Source: a virus
Virus record (IMG/VR): IMGVR_UViG_3300021090_000002
Location: 1-60,008 of that record
Length of the DNA stretch: 60,008 bases
Direction: 5' to 3' (one strand)
Position numbers and translations under genes: made by a program. A model generated the notes under the pieces. It saw nothing but the letters and a program-made list of their open reading frames with translations, was not told where the DNA came from and did not search any database. This document shows, piece by piece, positions 8,982 through 16,526 of the stretch. Positions within the stretch are counted from its first letter, which is position 1. Each line of letters opens with the position of its first letter.

Positions 8982-9430
8982 AAATAACGCAAGCCAAAGT
9001 GCGACGGCTATTCGATTATCGCGACGGGAACCTGATTTGGAAGGTTTCGCGCGGTCGCGCCGTCGCCGGAGCAATAGCGGGGAGTCTGAATCCCGGTAGC
9101 GACGGCTACGTTAGAGTCATGATTGATCGCCTAAGCTATAGAGCACACCGGCTGATCTATCTTTGGCATCACGGTCATTGTCCGCCGTTGGTGGATCATA
9201 AAGACACGAACCGCAGCAATAACCGGATCGAAAACCTTCGCCCGCGAACCAACAAACAGAATTGTCGAAACCGGGCGGGTGCAAATATTTCTAACGTTTC
9301 TACGGGCTTGCGCAATATCCATCGCAAGAAAGATCGTTATCACGTCAATGTTTTTGCTCGCTATCGAGGGTCATTTATCAACCTGTGTGACGCCTTGAAA
9401 TGCGCAAAGGAGTTGCGTCATGCCGTCTAG
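8978..9430 (+). CDS. HNH endonuclease with AP2-like C-terminus
   Basis: The GTG start overlaps the helicase stop (GTGA). The HNH_3 core runs HRLIYLW then VDHKDTNRSNNRIENLR (about 48-83). The C-terminus (TGLRNIHRKKDRYHV) resembles the AP2-type DNA-binding tail of many mobile HNH enzymes. The gene looks more AT-rich than its neighbours, consistent with recent arrival. Confidence 0.87.
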   Translation: MKITQAKVRRLFDYRDGNLIWKVSRGRAVAGAIAGSLNPGSDGYVRVMIDRLSYRAHRLIYLWHHGHCPPLVDHKDTNRSNNRIENLRPRTNKQNCRNRAGANISNVSTGLRNIHRKKDRYHVNVFARYRGSFINLCDALKCAKELRHAV

Positions 9431-9767
9431 AGTCTTTGTCGTTCAACAACCGGCTTACTTTAGCCGGGAGAAGCGCGAATTCGTCGCGAAGTACGATCTT
9501 TCCCCCGCCTCGATACACGGCAAGCTGATTTATCTGCTTGGCCCCGGCAACATCTTCAAGAACCGGATTGAGCAAGCGACGCGGCAAATTCGCGACGTGA
9601 TGGCGCAACATGATTTTGCGGAAGATGATTTCATTCTCGCGATCGGCGATCCGGTCGCCATCGCAGCGGCGGCGATGATCGCAGGCAACCGGACGAACGG
9701 CCGCATTCGAATATTGAAATGGGACCGCATCACCAACGGTTACGAACCTTTTGACGTTGGCGTGTGA
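9420..9767 (+). CDS. conserved phage hypothetical protein, 115 aa
   Basis: Begins MPSRVFVVQQPAYFSREKRE and contains DFILAIGDPVAIAAAAMIA, a pattern I associate with a widespread phage family of unknown role found near replication genes. Overlaps the HNH gene by 11 bases and the next gene by a few. Confidence 0.65.
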   Translation: MPSRVFVVQQPAYFSREKREFVAKYDLSPASIHGKLIYLLGPGNIFKNRIEQATRQIRDVMAQHDFAEDDFILAIGDPVAIAAAAMIAGNRTNGRIRILKWDRITNGYEPFDVGV

Positions 9768-9769
9768 CC

Positions 9770-9952
9770 ATGACAGTTCGTGAAATCATCATCGCGTCTA
9801 TCCGGCGCGGGAAGAGCAACGCCGCAGCGCTCGCCGCCGTGAAGCGCAAGCATCCCTATTCCAAGATCACGCTGCCAACGATCAATTGGCATCGCAACCA
9901 ACTGCGCAGAACAGACCGCGCGATAAAAAACGACAGAAGTTGCCGCCCCTAA
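9770..9952 (+). CDS. small basic protein, 60 aa
   Basis: Begins MTVREIIIASIRRGKSNAAALAAVK with a helical, possibly HTH-like region (SKITLPTINWHRNQLRR). A GTG six bases earlier overlaps the previous stop and could be the real start. Related short proteins occur in rhizobial phages; function unknown. Confidence 0.55.
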   Translation: MTVREIIIASIRRGKSNAAALAAVKRKHPYSKITLPTINWHRNQLRRTDRAIKNDRSCRP

Positions 9953-9968
9953 TCAGCTAACATTTCGC

Positions 9969-9997
9969 TTGACGCGTTTTTGAAAATCGCCTTATCT
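9969..9997 (+). promoter_or_regulatory. sigma70-like promoter with operator
   Basis: TTGACG, a 17-bp spacer and TTATCT stand upstream of the gene at 10027. The spacer holds GTTTTTGAAAAT (9976-9987), and CTGTTTTCGA (9996-10005) overlaps the -10 box and the likely start of transcription. Both match the operator-like palindrome seen at other promoters of this phage. Confidence 0.65.
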
Positions 9998-10026
9998 GTT
10001 TTCGATTTCAGAGTGCGATTTTATAA

Positions 10027-10353
10027 ATGATTTTGCTCCCGGTCGTCATCCGGGTACGTGACGAGTATCTAATCGTCCGGCCCGAAACGTCTCAAGCGCG
10101 CGTTGGCGGCAAGCCCGCGAGCGCGACGATTCTTCGGCCAATCAAGCCCAATACCAAGCGCGCGAACATCTTCGCTTGGTTCTGCGATTCGAAGAACTCC
10201 CGCAAAGTAGCTGACGCCTGCAAACACTTCCAAGTGTCGCGCCAAACCATATTCGCGCATTGGACTGTTCTCAATCGCGAGCATGGCATCGGCTACGCGC
10301 TCGATAGCGATTGCCTCACTCCAATTATCCCCGGTGAATATCATGGCGCTTGA
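10027..10353 (+). CDS. possible winged-helix DNA-binding protein, 108 aa
   Basis: First gene after the operator-bearing promoter. The middle (FAWFCDSKNSRKVADACKHFQVSRQTIFAHWTVLNR, about 49-84) reads like a helix-turn-helix with a recognition helix at VSRQTIFAHW. It may be a regulator, but the HTH assignment is by eye only. Its end overlaps the nuclease gene start. Confidence 0.5.
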   Translation: MILLPVVIRVRDEYLIVRPETSQARVGGKPASATILRPIKPNTKRANIFAWFCDSKNSRKVADACKHFQVSRQTIFAHWTVLNREHGIGYALDSDCLTPIIPGEYHGA

Positions 10354-10840
10354 AAAATCTTTGTGGGGTTGGCTCGCGAAAGCGCGTCCCGTTCTAGCCG
10401 ATCGTCTGCATATGCAGCGTGTTGAAAACAGCATCGAAGGCGGCGCGGGCGACGTTGAAGGTTTCTACACGGAAGCAATGCCCGAGCTCGCGCCCGGCGG
10501 CGATTTTGTATCGTTCTGGCTTGAACTCAAATCGGAAGAGCGTCCGGCGCGGCCGTCAACACCCGTCCGTTTCGATCTGCGCAAACGGGAAAAGCAAATC
10601 GAATTTATGCGCAAGCGCTACGTCATGGGCGGCGCGGCCTATTGGCTTCTGCAAGTCGGATCGTATTCCGAACGAATGATCTATCTCGCGCCCGGTGATT
10701 ACGGGGCAGCGCTTGCGAAGGGTGTATGTGAGGGACAATTAGCGGCCTCTTGCTGCAACTATGGAATTTTCAACAAAAACAGTTTGCCCGCCGATGTTTT
10801 CAAGCAGGTTTTGAAATGTCACCTAAAGAGATACCGCTAG
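10343..10840 (+). CDS. VRR-NUC-like PD-(D/E)XK nuclease
   Basis: The internal ATG (MALEKSLWGWLAKARPV), preceded by GGTGA, gives 165 residues. Core residues are VENS (E about 29), GDVEG (D about 37) and the catalytic WLELK (about 57-61), as in VRR-NUC Holliday-junction or flap nucleases of phages. Probably processes branched DNA. Confidence 0.7.
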   Translation: MALEKSLWGWLAKARPVLADRLHMQRVENSIEGGAGDVEGFYTEAMPELAPGGDFVSFWLELKSEERPARPSTPVRFDLRKREKQIEFMRKRYVMGGAAYWLLQVGSYSERMIYLAPGDYGAALAKGVCEGQLAASCCNYGIFNKNSLPADVFKQVLKCHLKRYR

Positions 10841-11349
10841 CGTTGCAGTCGATTCTGCAACTGCTCGAAACGCACAATGCCTTAGCGCTTGAGCGTGGCG
10901 AAGCGCAGTTGAAATCGTGGCACGCTTCGCATTGTACGTTGGCGCAACGCGTTGCGATTCTGCGTACGCGATCGATAGTGATCGGGCAACAGGCCCAAGG
11001 CGTGGCGGACACAAGCCTGACGCACGCGCGGGTGAAACGCAACATGCCAATCCGGCGCGCGATGCTCGCCGCTCTTTCCTACATCGATCATTACGAAGTT
11101 GCCGCGACGGGCAAGGCGTTGAGCAAGCGCGCTGCTAAGCGTCACGATCGGCGCACGCTGCTTTCGGTTGGCTTGCCGTACAGCGAAGTCATTACCCGGA
11201 TCAAGCAAAAGGTTCCGAACGCGCGAACGACGCCGCTTGCGCTTCGTGTAGCCGCCGCCGCGATCCGCGAAGGGCAACCCGGCTTTGAAACCACTCTGCC
11301 GCAGAAGCGGCCTCACGCAGCGAAAGGGCGAACCAAATGCAAGACGTGA
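10816..11349 (+). CDS. hypothetical basic helical protein, 177 aa
   Basis: Internal ATG at 10816 (MSPKEIPLALQSILQLLE) chosen because the upstream start lies deep in the nuclease gene. Rich in Arg/Lys and Ala, mostly helical, with an Arg-rich middle (SKRAAKRHDRR). No family recognised; could bind nucleic acid. Confidence 0.55.
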   Translation: MSPKEIPLALQSILQLLETHNALALERGEAQLKSWHASHCTLAQRVAILRTRSIVIGQQAQGVADTSLTHARVKRNMPIRRAMLAALSYIDHYEVAATGKALSKRAAKRHDRRTLLSVGLPYSEVITRIKQKVPNARTTPLALRVAAAAIREGQPGFETTLPQKRPHAAKGRTKCKT

Positions 11350-11744
11350 AACCATGCGGCACACCACAGCAATACGGCGACTCAATGGTGTGTGAAAATT
11401 GCGGAAGGCGCTGGGATTTGGACGAACCCAAACCGCCCTGCCCCATCCCGGCTGTTGACGATGGCGCGATGACTCACGAACAGCTAGGCCCCGGATCGAA
11501 AATGAATCGCGGTCTTCGCGCGCTCGATATCTCGCTATGTGCGATTTCGCCCCATCCGCATTTGCAGCTAGGTGTCGCGATTATGCTTTGCGTTCTTGCC
11601 GCTGGTCGCGTGCTGGACTCGCACGCCCCGGAGCGCGGCAAGCGGATGAAGCTGATCAAGACCATGATTGGCGAATTCGACTCGAAGCTCCGAACCTATG
11701 TCCGGATGCAGATCGAAAAGGGACAATCCGAATCAACAGGTTAA
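11337..11744 (+). CDS. zinc-ribbon-like hypothetical protein, 135 aa
   Basis: A CENCGRRW motif near residue 19 with a downstream PPC may form a small zinc site. The rest is helical (RGLRALDISL..., VAIMLCVLAAGRVLD). Last gene of this operon; overlaps its upstream neighbour by 13 bases. Confidence 0.5.
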   Translation: MQDVKPCGTPQQYGDSMVCENCGRRWDLDEPKPPCPIPAVDDGAMTHEQLGPGSKMNRGLRALDISLCAISPHPHLQLGVAIMLCVLAAGRVLDSHAPERGKRMKLIKTMIGEFDSKLRTYVRMQIEKGQSESTG

Positions 11745-11774
11745 CCGCCTGTTAACCGCCCCTCCTTTTGGATT

Positions 11775-11803
11775 TTGACTCCTGTTTTCGAAAACGCTAT
11801 GTT
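11775..11803 (+). promoter_or_regulatory. sigma70-like promoter with perfect palindromic operator in its spacer
   Basis: TTGACT, a 17-bp spacer and TATGTT. The spacer contains the perfect 12-bp palindrome GTTTTCGAAAAC (11784-11795), placed so that a bound protein would block RNA polymerase. It drives the gene at 11836 onward. Confidence 0.75.
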
Positions 11804-11835
11804 GCCTTTCGTAAATCAGACAGTCAGAATTCAAA

Positions 11836-11991
11836 ATGTGGCAAGACGATATCACCATAGAGCTAGCCCGAGTCACGCGTGAGGCATATGCAGCCATTCA
11901 CGCCAAGATGGCGGCGCAACAGTTGGGTGAAGCGTTTTGCGATCTGCCTGTTGAGACAGTAGAGGAAGACGACTATGCGCAAGCCGCGTGA
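11836..11991 (+). CDS. 51-residue acidic protein
   Basis: First frame after the operator-controlled promoter, MWQDDITIELARVTREAY..., ending EEDDYAQAA. It overlaps the next gene's start. No family recognised; position as promoter-proximal gene suggests a regulatory or early role. Confidence 0.5.
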   Translation: MWQDDITIELARVTREAYAAIHAKMAAQQLGEAFCDLPVETVEEDDYAQAA

Positions 11992-12316
11992 TTTCGTAAC
12001 AATATCCGTCATCATTCTTGCACAGTTGCTTGCCGTCGCCGGGACGAAGGTAGCGCGCGGCGATACGATCGCGACGGATTGCCAGCGATCGGCCGGGCGG
12101 CTGTCGTGTGTAACGACGTTGATCCCTTCCATGAGCAACAGCGCGCGGACCATTCCGGTTCGGCGCGATTTCCTTAGCGCCGACGAAGTAGCCGCCAAGG
12201 CCGAACGCGTCCGGGTCTGGGAAGTGTTCTGCAAGCCCGTTGCCGCCGTCGATTCCTTGGGCGTTTCGCGCTACACCTACGCACATCCCGGTTGCGAACA
12301 TGGGCGGACACAATGA
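11975..12316 (+). CDS. exported hypothetical protein, 113 aa
   Basis: N-terminal signal-like segment (TISVIILAQLLAVAGTKVARG, roughly residues 9-29) then a domain with four cysteines (TDCQRSAGRLSC..., FCKP, PGCEH). Likely secreted to the periplasm. Function unknown. Confidence 0.6.
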   Translation: MRKPRDFVTISVIILAQLLAVAGTKVARGDTIATDCQRSAGRLSCVTTLIPSMSNSARTIPVRRDFLSADEVAAKAERVRVWEVFCKPVAAVDSLGVSRYTYAHPGCEHGRTQ

Positions 12317-12546
12317 ACGCCGCGCGACGCAAGGCCATTGAAGCCGCTGTTGCCAAGCTCGAAGAGGCCAAGGGCGAATTGGAAACGCTCAAGGACGAAG
12401 AGCAAGATTATTTTGACAACATGCCTGAGTCGTTTCAGCAAGGCGACAAGGGCACGAAGGCCGAAGAGGCTGTTAGCAATCTTGAAGACGCGATCAACGA
12501 AATCGATTCCGCGATTGCGAGCGCACAGAACGCGGCGGAAGGGTAG
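12313..12546 (+). CDS. coiled-coil protein, 77 aa
   Basis: Starts at the ATG overlapping the previous stop. Almost wholly charged heptads (AARRKAIEAAVAKLEEA, then DNMPESFQQGDKG) with an acidic C-terminal helix. Similar short coiled coils are frequent in alphaproteobacterial phages; role unknown. Confidence 0.65.
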   Translation: MNAARRKAIEAAVAKLEEAKGELETLKDEEQDYFDNMPESFQQGDKGTKAEEAVSNLEDAINEIDSAIASAQNAAEG

Positions 12547-12550
12547 AGAC

Positions 12551-13117
12551 ATGACCCACGAAATCGAGCTTCGCCGGATCGTACCAAACCAAACGCGCAA
12601 GTATGTCACGCGCGGCGCGCGTGCGATCTTCGTTGGTGGCGAGCGATGGGGCGAACTTGTCCCCGAGCCGAACGGGACGCACGGCACGCACTATTCATTC
12701 ACGGACGCGCACGGTTCGCCCGTTGAACATAACGCGTGGAAATCGCGCGGCCGTAAGTCATGGGATCGTCGCCCCATCCGCGTGAAGTCCGACAAATCCG
12801 AAAAACGAGGCCACGCATTTAACGATCCCGTCAAGCCCGTCATGGTGCGCGTTGTTGAACGGATCGCGCAAGCCATCAAGGACGGCGATCTGAAAAGCCC
12901 GGCCGATTTGAAGCGCGATTCAGAAGCGGCGAACAAGCTTTTCCGTGAAATCCGGGAACAAGCCGCCGACGCCGATCAAGCGGCGTTCAATGCCAAGGCC
13001 GATGAAGTTCTTGCCGCGTTTGTGACAAGTCCTATTCGAATGTGCGAAGACCTGCCGGGTTCAGATCAAATGCGCGCGTTGGTAGTCGCGGCGCTGCGAT
13101 GGGCACAGACGCAATGA
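12551..13117 (+). CDS. hypothetical protein, 188 aa
   Basis: ATG just after GAGAC. An N-terminal beta-rich part (IELRRIVPNQTRKYVTRG) and a helical C-terminal part (SPADLKRDSEAANKLFREI). No family recognised. It overlaps the next gene by ATGA. Confidence 0.6.
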   Translation: MTHEIELRRIVPNQTRKYVTRGARAIFVGGERWGELVPEPNGTHGTHYSFTDAHGSPVEHNAWKSRGRKSWDRRPIRVKSDKSEKRGHAFNDPVKPVMVRVVERIAQAIKDGDLKSPADLKRDSEAANKLFREIREQAADADQAAFNAKADEVLAAFVTSPIRMCEDLPGSDQMRALVVAALRWAQTQ

Positions 13118-13344
13118 TGATCCGTTCAACATCCATCCACATGCACGCGCCCGGTCTTTACCGCGTTGGCGTCGGCGGATGGATTGAGCGGCGTTCCAAG
13201 AATGGCAGACGGTGCCTATGGGAAATCACCGTTCCCGGCTTCGGCGGCGCGAATATTCACGAAAGCTTTGATGCCTGCCAAGCCGCCTTGATCGTCGCGG
13301 GCGTGATAGCCGCCGACGTGCAAAAGAAAAGGCTTCCGCGATGA
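13114..13344 (+). CDS. hypothetical protein, 76 aa
   Basis: Coupled to the previous stop by ATGA. Contains HAPGLYRVGVGGWIERRS and a small alpha/beta tail. No family recognised. Confidence 0.55.
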   Translation: MMIRSTSIHMHAPGLYRVGVGGWIERRSKNGRRCLWEITVPGFGGANIHESFDACQAALIVAGVIAADVQKKRLPR

Positions 13345-13637
13345 CAACGCCGGTACACCGCAACACGGCTAACGAATACTTCGAAGCGATTCGCGTAGCG
13401 ATCCCGGCCGATGCAGTCGCCGTGCATATCTATTGTCGGTCTTCTGTGCATTGGACGGACAATAAAAAACGCGCTGAAGAAATCAGCTTCGCATTCCATC
13501 GCAACGTTGATGTTGCCTCGCGGGCGTTTCAGTCGGCCGCACAAACCAATGTGTATGATTGGGGTGTGCTGTTCTTTCGTGCGCCGGATCACGTACCGGC
13601 GGTTAGCGGTTGGCATATGTGGGACACCTTCACGTGA
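13341..13637 (+). CDS. hypothetical protein, 98 aa
   Basis: ATGA overlap with the previous gene. Begins MTTPVHRNTANEYFEAIRVAI; no domain recognised. Confidence 0.55.
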   Translation: MTTPVHRNTANEYFEAIRVAIPADAVAVHIYCRSSVHWTDNKKRAEEISFAFHRNVDVASRAFQSAAQTNVYDWGVLFFRAPDHVPAVSGWHMWDTFT

Positions 13638-13861
13638 GCGATTTCGAAGGGCAACCGTATTTCACCGCGCGGGATATCCGGGCGCGCTTCGGCGTGAAGG
13701 GTAAGAATTGGATCAAGACCAAGATCGCGAGCGCTGGATTCCCTTCGCCGAAGACCCGCTTCGGAAGCTCGCGCAATTTCTGGCTTGCGTCCGATGTGCT
13801 GGAATGGGAACGTGTGATGATCGCCAAAGGTATCGAGGCGACGAAGAGGCCGGGCAAATGA
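13634..13861 (+). CDS. AlpA/excisionase-like DNA-binding protein
   Basis: The GTG start overlapping the previous stop (GTGA) gives 75 residues. YFTARDIRARFGV, then GFPSPKTRFGSSRNFWLASDVLEWE is the winged-helix layout of MerR/AlpA-type excisionases, with a wing residue pattern followed by a helix naming the partner strand. Lying about 940 bp from the integrase on the same strand, it is the best candidate for the recombination directionality factor. Confidence 0.65.
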   Translation: MSDFEGQPYFTARDIRARFGVKGKNWIKTKIASAGFPSPKTRFGSSRNFWLASDVLEWERVMIAKGIEATKRPGK

Positions 13862-14292
13862 CCCGCTATCCTACCTTGACGAAACCGCAGCGCGCAATTC
13901 TGCAATTCATCGCGGACGGTCACGCGACATATCTCAAATATTTCGGCGGATCGCCCGGCAAGGAAGACATGCGCGATCCAGCGCGCGGATTCTATTGGGC
14001 GCAATACGATCGTACGCAAACAGCGCCGCCGTGCGACGGTCGCGCAATCAACGGTCTGATTAAGCGCGAATTGCTGCGGCCGGAAGATGACGGCGATTAT
14101 GCAATCACGGACGCCGGGCGCATTGCCCTTGGTCAAACTGTGATCGCCGAAACTAAATACCAATGGTTTGACGCGAACGATGATCCGATACCCGGTGCCA
14201 CCGGGCCAACGCTTGATACTATGAGCGGAAAAGAAACTTGCCGCATTACCATCAAGCGAACGTTAGTTGAGGCCCGGCGCGTTCGCGGCTAG
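13858..14292 (+). CDS. winged-helix-like hypothetical protein, 144 aa
   Basis: Starts MTRYPTLTKPQRAILQFIADG (ATGA overlap), a typical first helix of a winged-helix domain, and continues to YAITDAGRIALG, the usual end of a MarR/PadR-like wing. It could regulate lysogeny. Its last codons carry site 2 of the oriented 14-mer, using a rare TTA leucine codon. Confidence 0.5.
   Translation: MTRYPTLTKPQRAILQFIADGHATYLKYFGGSPGKEDMRDPARGFYWAQYDRTQTAPPCDGRAINGLIKRELLRPEDDGDYAITDAGRIALGQTVIAETKYQWFDANDDPIPGATGPTLDTMSGKETCRITIKRTLVEARRVRG
14257..14270 (+). promoter_or_regulatory. oriented 14-mer, site 2
   Basis: CGAACGTTAGTTGA, inside the end of the winged-helix gene, pointing with transcription. Two mismatches at the 5' end; the CGTTAGTTGA core is intact. 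Confidence 0.5.
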
Positions 14293-14553
14293 GCTACTCG
14301 GATTCCTGACTACCGGCGCGGCGGATGGAAGCTAGACAACACCCCGCAGCGCAGACGGCCGATGGAATGGGCCGGGGATTAAGAAGCGGTATCGGTCTAG
14401 CCCGCTTCCGACTCCGGCCCGCCCAATCCCTTCAATCCCAAGATCAAGGCACGCAGCGGGCCGCGCTTGTGCGTTATTCCCGGCCGGACGCACTTTGCAC
14501 CCGGCGCGATCGGGACGCCTGTACGGCCCTCTAATCGAGCCGCCCCGTTTGGT

Positions 14554-14571
14554 GTTACCCCGGCGCTACCC
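14554..14571 (+). repeat. 18-bp direct repeat, left arm
   Basis: GTTACCCCGGCGCTACCC, matching 17 of 18 bases of the repeat at 14787. In the right-hand copy TTACCC occurs twice, 11 bp apart (one helical turn), and here the second unit is CTACCC; this is the look of integrase arm-type sites flanking an attP core. Confidence 0.6.
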
Positions 14572-14610
14572 GCCGCTTGTTTTGCCGGTTCGTTGGGGAG
14601 CTAAGTGCTT

Positions 14611-14653
14611 GAGCGGGTGAAGGGAATCGAACCCTCGTATTCAGCTTGGAAGG
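14611..14653 (-). other. attP core: 3' half of tRNA-Gly(UCC)
   Basis: On the minus strand this reads anticodon loop CTTCCAAG, variable region, T-arm GGTTCGATTCC and acceptor CACCCGCTC of an alphaproteobacterial tRNA-Gly(UCC). The match stops at the acceptor end without CCA, and on the other side in the anticodon stem. The phage therefore probably integrates into that tRNA gene and restores its 3' half. No complete tRNA is present. Confidence 0.8.
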
Positions 14654-14786
14654 TCCGTACCTGCCTTCCCGCCCGGTCCCGCCCCTTCCCGCCTTTGGCC
14701 TGTTTTCCGTTTACCTTTCAAGGATATGATGCCAATAAGGGAACAATCGGGACGTTAGGGGATACCACTCCAAACCCCCGGAATCT

Positions 14787-14804
14787 GTTACCCCGGCGTT
14801 ACCC
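14787..14804 (+). repeat. 18-bp direct repeat, right arm
   Basis: GTTACCCCGGCGTTACCC, ending at the base before the integrase ATG. Second copy of the presumed integrase arm site; binding here could also repress the integrase gene. Confidence 0.6.
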
Positions 14805-16016
14805 ATGACAGTCTTGACGAAAATCAGCGTCGATAGCCTCAAGCCGCGCGCCGATCGCTTCGAAGTGCCAGACGGCCGCGTGCGGGGCCTCTACATCGTC
14901 GTTCAGCCGTCCGGGGCGAAGAGTTGGGCGGCGCGCTACAGGCACCACGGGCGCGCTCGCAAGCTCACGCTAGGCCCTTTCCCGACGTTAGGTCTAGAGC
15001 AAGCGCGGAAGCTCGCGGGCGACGCCATGTCCAACGTAGCGGCCGGGCGCGATCCGGCTGGGGAGAAGGTCAAGGCGCGCGAAGCCGCCCGATCGGATCA
15101 ACTGTTCGGCGTGCTGTACGATCGCTATTTCAACGAACACGTTGCGCAGACCTTCAAGCCAAGTTCCATTCGACTCTGCAAGGATATCTTCGGCCGTCTC
15201 ATTCTGCCGAAGCTGAAACGGATTCGCCTATCCGAAGTCACGGCTCAAGATTGCAAGGCGTGCTGGCGCGCTCCCGTGCGCAAAGGCCACCGGACGACGG
15301 CAAACAAGGTACACAAGCATTTGCGGCAGTTCTTTAACTGGCTGAACGCCGAACTGATTACGCAGATCAACCCTATGGAAAAGGTTCGCAAACCGGCCGA
15401 AGACAAGAGCCGCGACCGCAAGCTGACCGATCAAGAAATCATTTGGTTTTGGTGTGCGTGCGAGGAAATCGGATACCCCTTCGGTCCTGCGTTCCAACTG
15501 TTGCTGTTGACCGGCGGACGGCGCGGCGAAGTCCAAGGCATGACCGATCGCGAGATTGATTGGCCCGGCGACGTTTGGTTGATCCCCGGCGCGCGGACAA
15601 AGAACGGGATCGAACATACGGTTTATATGTCCGACTTGATGCAACAGATTCTTAGCGCGTTGCCTGTGATCGGCCGGGGCAAAAACTGGCGATATCTCTT
15701 CACCACATCGGGCACCAAACCGGCGAGCGGATTCGCCAACGGCAAGGCGCGGCTTGATCGGATCATGAAGCGGCTCGCGGGCGACGTGCCTATACCGCCT
15801 TGGGTTGTTCACGATCTGCGGCGATCGTTCGCCAGCGGTTGCAGCCGTCTGACGCCGCGTGTTCCGCTCGAAGTTGTTGAGCGCTGCTTAAATCATGTAT
15901 CGGGCAGCTATGGCGGGATCGTCGGCGTCTATCAGTTGGAACACTTAGCGCCGGAAAAGAAAGAGGCGTTCCAGCGTTGGGCGGATCATGTTAAAAGTTT
16001 AGTTAGCGAACATTGA
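14805..16016 (+). CDS. int: tyrosine integrase (DUF4102/P4-like)
   Basis: A 403-residue site-specific recombinase. An N-terminal DUF4102 arm-binding domain (GRARKLTLGPFPTLGLEQAR), a SAM-like core-binding domain and a catalytic domain with R in GGRRGE (about 238), K in TKNG (about 266), HDLRRS (H about 335, R about 338), NH (about 364) and nucleophile Y in GVYQ (about 376). All catalytic residues are present. It lies directly beside the tRNA-derived core. Its last 14 bases overlap the convergent gene. Confidence 0.96.
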   Translation: MTVLTKISVDSLKPRADRFEVPDGRVRGLYIVVQPSGAKSWAARYRHHGRARKLTLGPFPTLGLEQARKLAGDAMSNVAAGRDPAGEKVKAREAARSDQLFGVLYDRYFNEHVAQTFKPSSIRLCKDIFGRLILPKLKRIRLSEVTAQDCKACWRAPVRKGHRTTANKVHKHLRQFFNWLNAELITQINPMEKVRKPAEDKSRDRKLTDQEIIWFWCACEEIGYPFGPAFQLLLLTGGRRGEVQGMTDREIDWPGDVWLIPGARTKNGIEHTVYMSDLMQQILSALPVIGRGKNWRYLFTTSGTKPASGFANGKARLDRIMKRLAGDVPIPPWVVHDLRRSFASGCSRLTPRVPLEVVERCLNHVSGSYGGIVGVYQLEHLAPEKKEAFQRWADHVKSLVSEH

Positions 16017-16245
16017 AGTCCGACGAACATTCGAACCGATCTGTAACCGGGTTCATACGGCATTTCGATTCAGACGTGCTGACCGTGCTGCCCACCTTCG
16101 ACTCATAGCTGCATTTAGTTTCGCCGAAGTGATCCGTCTTGCAGCCGCCGGAACTCGTAAGCCAAGGCTCTTTGCCCGTTTTCGGATCGCCGAACGCGTA
16201 CGCGATCACAATGATTCCCAACACGATGAAAAGAAACTTTTTCAT
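16003..16245 (-). CDS. small secreted Cys-containing protein, 80 aa
   Basis: A signal peptide (MKKFLFIVLGIIVIAYAFG) precedes a short domain with four cysteines (GGCKTDHFGETKC, SKCRMN, FECSS), probably two disulphides. Last gene of the late operon, convergent with the integrase. Could act in the periplasm at lysis or as a lysogenic conversion factor; neither is shown. Confidence 0.65.
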   Translation of the reverse strand: MKKFLFIVLGIIVIAYAFGDPKTGKEPWLTSSGGCKTDHFGETKCSYESKVGSTVSTSESKCRMNPVTDRFECSSDFNVR

Positions 16246-16297
16246 AGCTCGCCTCGCGGGTAGGCAATCAACCTACGCGCGAACCGTTAATGAGGCG

Positions 16298-16525
16298 TTA
16301 CCGAAACCATTTCATCGCACACCACGTACCGGTGAACGCGCCAAGCGCGGCCGGGATCAACATATATGGATCGTGCGTGTAGCTGATCGCCGCTGTACCG
16401 CTCAACAGTATGAGCAAGGACGCGTACGCGCCCGCCCCTATAGCGTTCGCCCGGCCGATGGCGCGGGTATAGCCAACCCAAACGAAATCGAGTGCGAAGA
16501 GCGCGGCGAACGTGATCGCGATCAC
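16298..16525 (-). CDS. three-helix membrane protein, 75 aa
   Basis: The GTG at 16525 follows the methyltransferase stop closely; the longer frame would overlap that gene. Three hydrophobic helices are apparent (ITFAALFALDFVWVGYT, YASLLILLSGTAAISY, LIPAALGAFTGTWCAM). Similar proteins are common in rhizobial phages. A holin-like or transporter-like role is possible but unproved. Confidence 0.6.
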   Translation of the reverse strand: MIAITFAALFALDFVWVGYTRAIGRANAIGAGAYASLLILLSGTAAISYTHDPYMLIPAALGAFTGTWCAMKWFR

Positions 16526-16526
16526 G

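Larger units (their letters stand above)
14293..14804. other. non-coding attachment region
   Basis: No convincing gene in about 510 bp upstream of the integrase. It holds the tRNA-derived core and two 18-bp arm-like repeats (listed separately). An open frame across 14605-14808 is an artefact of the tRNA sequence. The remainder is GC-rich with no clear structure that I can see. Confidence 0.65.

Noticed and set aside
9953-9966. Possible twelfth copy of the oriented motif (minus strand GAAATGTTAGCTGA)
   Set aside because: Two mismatches and orientation against the surrounding plus-strand genes; left out of the count, as was a weaker match near 58743.
11741-11760. Doubled GTTAACCGCC at the end of an operon
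   Set aside because: A short tandem repeat with no stem and no T-run; not a terminator or iteron set.
14605-14808. Open frame of 67 codons with VKGIEPSYSAWK at its start
   Set aside because: It is the well-known false protein made by reading a tRNA gene; the DNA is the attP core.
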